Assembly (NCBI GenBank): GCA_963676095.1 | Contig: OY781040.1 | Coordinates: 5,642,001-5,706,000 of the forward strand | Source of the DNA: G963676095 sp963676095 | GTDB lineage: Bacteria; Bacteroidota; Bacteroidia; Bacteroidales; Prolixibacteraceae | Length of the DNA stretch: 64,000 nucleotides | Reading direction: 5' to 3' | Program-made: the position numbers and the translations under genes | Part shown: positions 63,678-64,000 of the stretch, piece after piece | Layout: each line of letters starts with the position of its first letter | Numbering within the stretch: position 1 is the stretch's first letter | Notes under the pieces: model-generated | The model's input: the letters and a program-made list of their open reading frames with translations, nothing else | Told to the model about the DNA's origin: nothing | Database searches by the model: none

Positions 63678-64000
63678 TTTTTTCTCGACGAAAAAGGGGC
63701 TGTCTCAAATGGTTCAGGCAGCCCCTTTTTATTTGTACCCCACCTAAGCGGTATTTGAAGTCAGATTTTATAATTACAGCCTTTTCTCTTCTCCTGATGC
63801 CAAGGACGATCCTCCGGTAATCTTTTACGCGCTAAAGACAGGATTTTGCCCTTAATATTATACTGTTTTGAGACTCTTGACTGGAATAGCTATATGGTTG
63901 AGCGAGTGTGCTTAACTAAATGACATTGTATTCTGTTATTAAAATTTTATGAGGCTCAGAATATTATAAAAGAATTTTACTTTTGTACTATACATGAAAT
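63678..64000. other. Downstream flank of the third cassette
   Basis: This flank opens with a strong terminator (63691-63730). The remaining 270 bases show no gene. An exact TAnnTTTG box (TACTTTTG) lies at 63978-63985, with the window ending 15 bases later, so a promoter for a gene beyond the window is possible. Confidence 0.5.
63691..63730 (+). terminator. Intrinsic terminator after the third SusD
   Basis: A perfect 12-bp stem (AAAAAGGGGCTG at 63691-63702, CAGCCCCTTTTT at 63719-63730) and a 16-base loop end in a T-run, 13 bases after the stop codon. The A-run before the stem makes it able to work on both strands. Confidence 0.85.

Noticed and set aside
63691..63730. Insertion-sequence terminal repeat (GGGGCTGTCTCAAA-like end)
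   Set aside because: The sequence forms a perfect stem ending in a T-run right after the SusD stop codon, and there is no transposase nearby, so a terminator explains it better.
1..64000. tRNA, rRNA, prophage or complete insertion sequence
   Set aside because: I scanned the gaps for tRNA-like cloverleaf ends, ribosomal motifs, transposase and integrase motifs and found none that I could support; only a possible solo IS end remains.

Overview
The window is a stretch of a Bacteroidota chromosome. The signs are SusC/SusD pairs, FecI-like ECF sigma factors paired with FecR-type anti-sigma factors, lipoprotein signals with acidic residues after the cysteine, TAnnTTTG-type promoter boxes and weak ribosome binding sites. 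The mix of families points to the Bacteroidales/Marinilabiliales side of the phylum, perhaps a Prolixibacteraceae-like plant-polysaccharide degrader; that family-level guess is an inference.

Layout. (1) 1-5552, minus strand: a tripartite RND multidrug efflux operon. In transcription order it is TetR regulator, membrane-fusion lipoprotein, AcrB-like pump and a TolC/NodT-like outer-membrane lipoprotein cut by the window edge. (2) 5992-22903, plus strand: polysaccharide utilisation locus A (PUL-A): ECF sigma, FecR, SusC with an STN signalling domain, SusD, then GH42-like, GH2, GH29 and a parallel beta-helix protein (GH141-like) fused to a PDZ domain. (3) 22904-24972: a boundary zone with a truncated papain/C39-like peptidase remnant, an HU-like DUF4469 protein, strong hairpins and a 23-bp tandem repeat. 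(4) 24973-56276: PUL-B, a large xylan locus. It has ECF sigma, FecR, SusC, SusD, a double CE1 esterase, GH3, GH67, GH127/146, GH43, a type-B carboxylesterase, a CE6-like esterase, GH9, GH43-CBM6, GH115, GH51 and two more CE1 esterases, closed by a 15-bp-stem hairpin. (5) 56501-63730: a third ECF/FecR/SusC/SusD cassette closed by a strong terminator, with no enzyme of its own in view.

How it fits together. PUL-B reads as a glucuronoarabinoxylan system. Esterases remove acetyl and feruloyl groups, GH115 and GH67 remove (methyl)glucuronic acid from polymer and oligomers, GH43/GH51/GH127-146 remove arabinose, and GH3 finishes xylo-oligosaccharides. No GH10/GH11/GH30/GH8/GH5 endo-xylanase is seen; the only plausible endo-enzyme is GH9. 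PUL-A looks aimed at a galactose- and fucose-decorated glycan. Each of the three SusC proteins has an STN domain and sits behind its own sigma/anti-sigma pair, so each transporter is probably also the sensor that switches on its own locus. Hairpins follow every SusD and lie in every FecR-SusC gap, which suggests that expression is stepped within each locus.

All family assignments come from reading the translated sequence; no database search was run.
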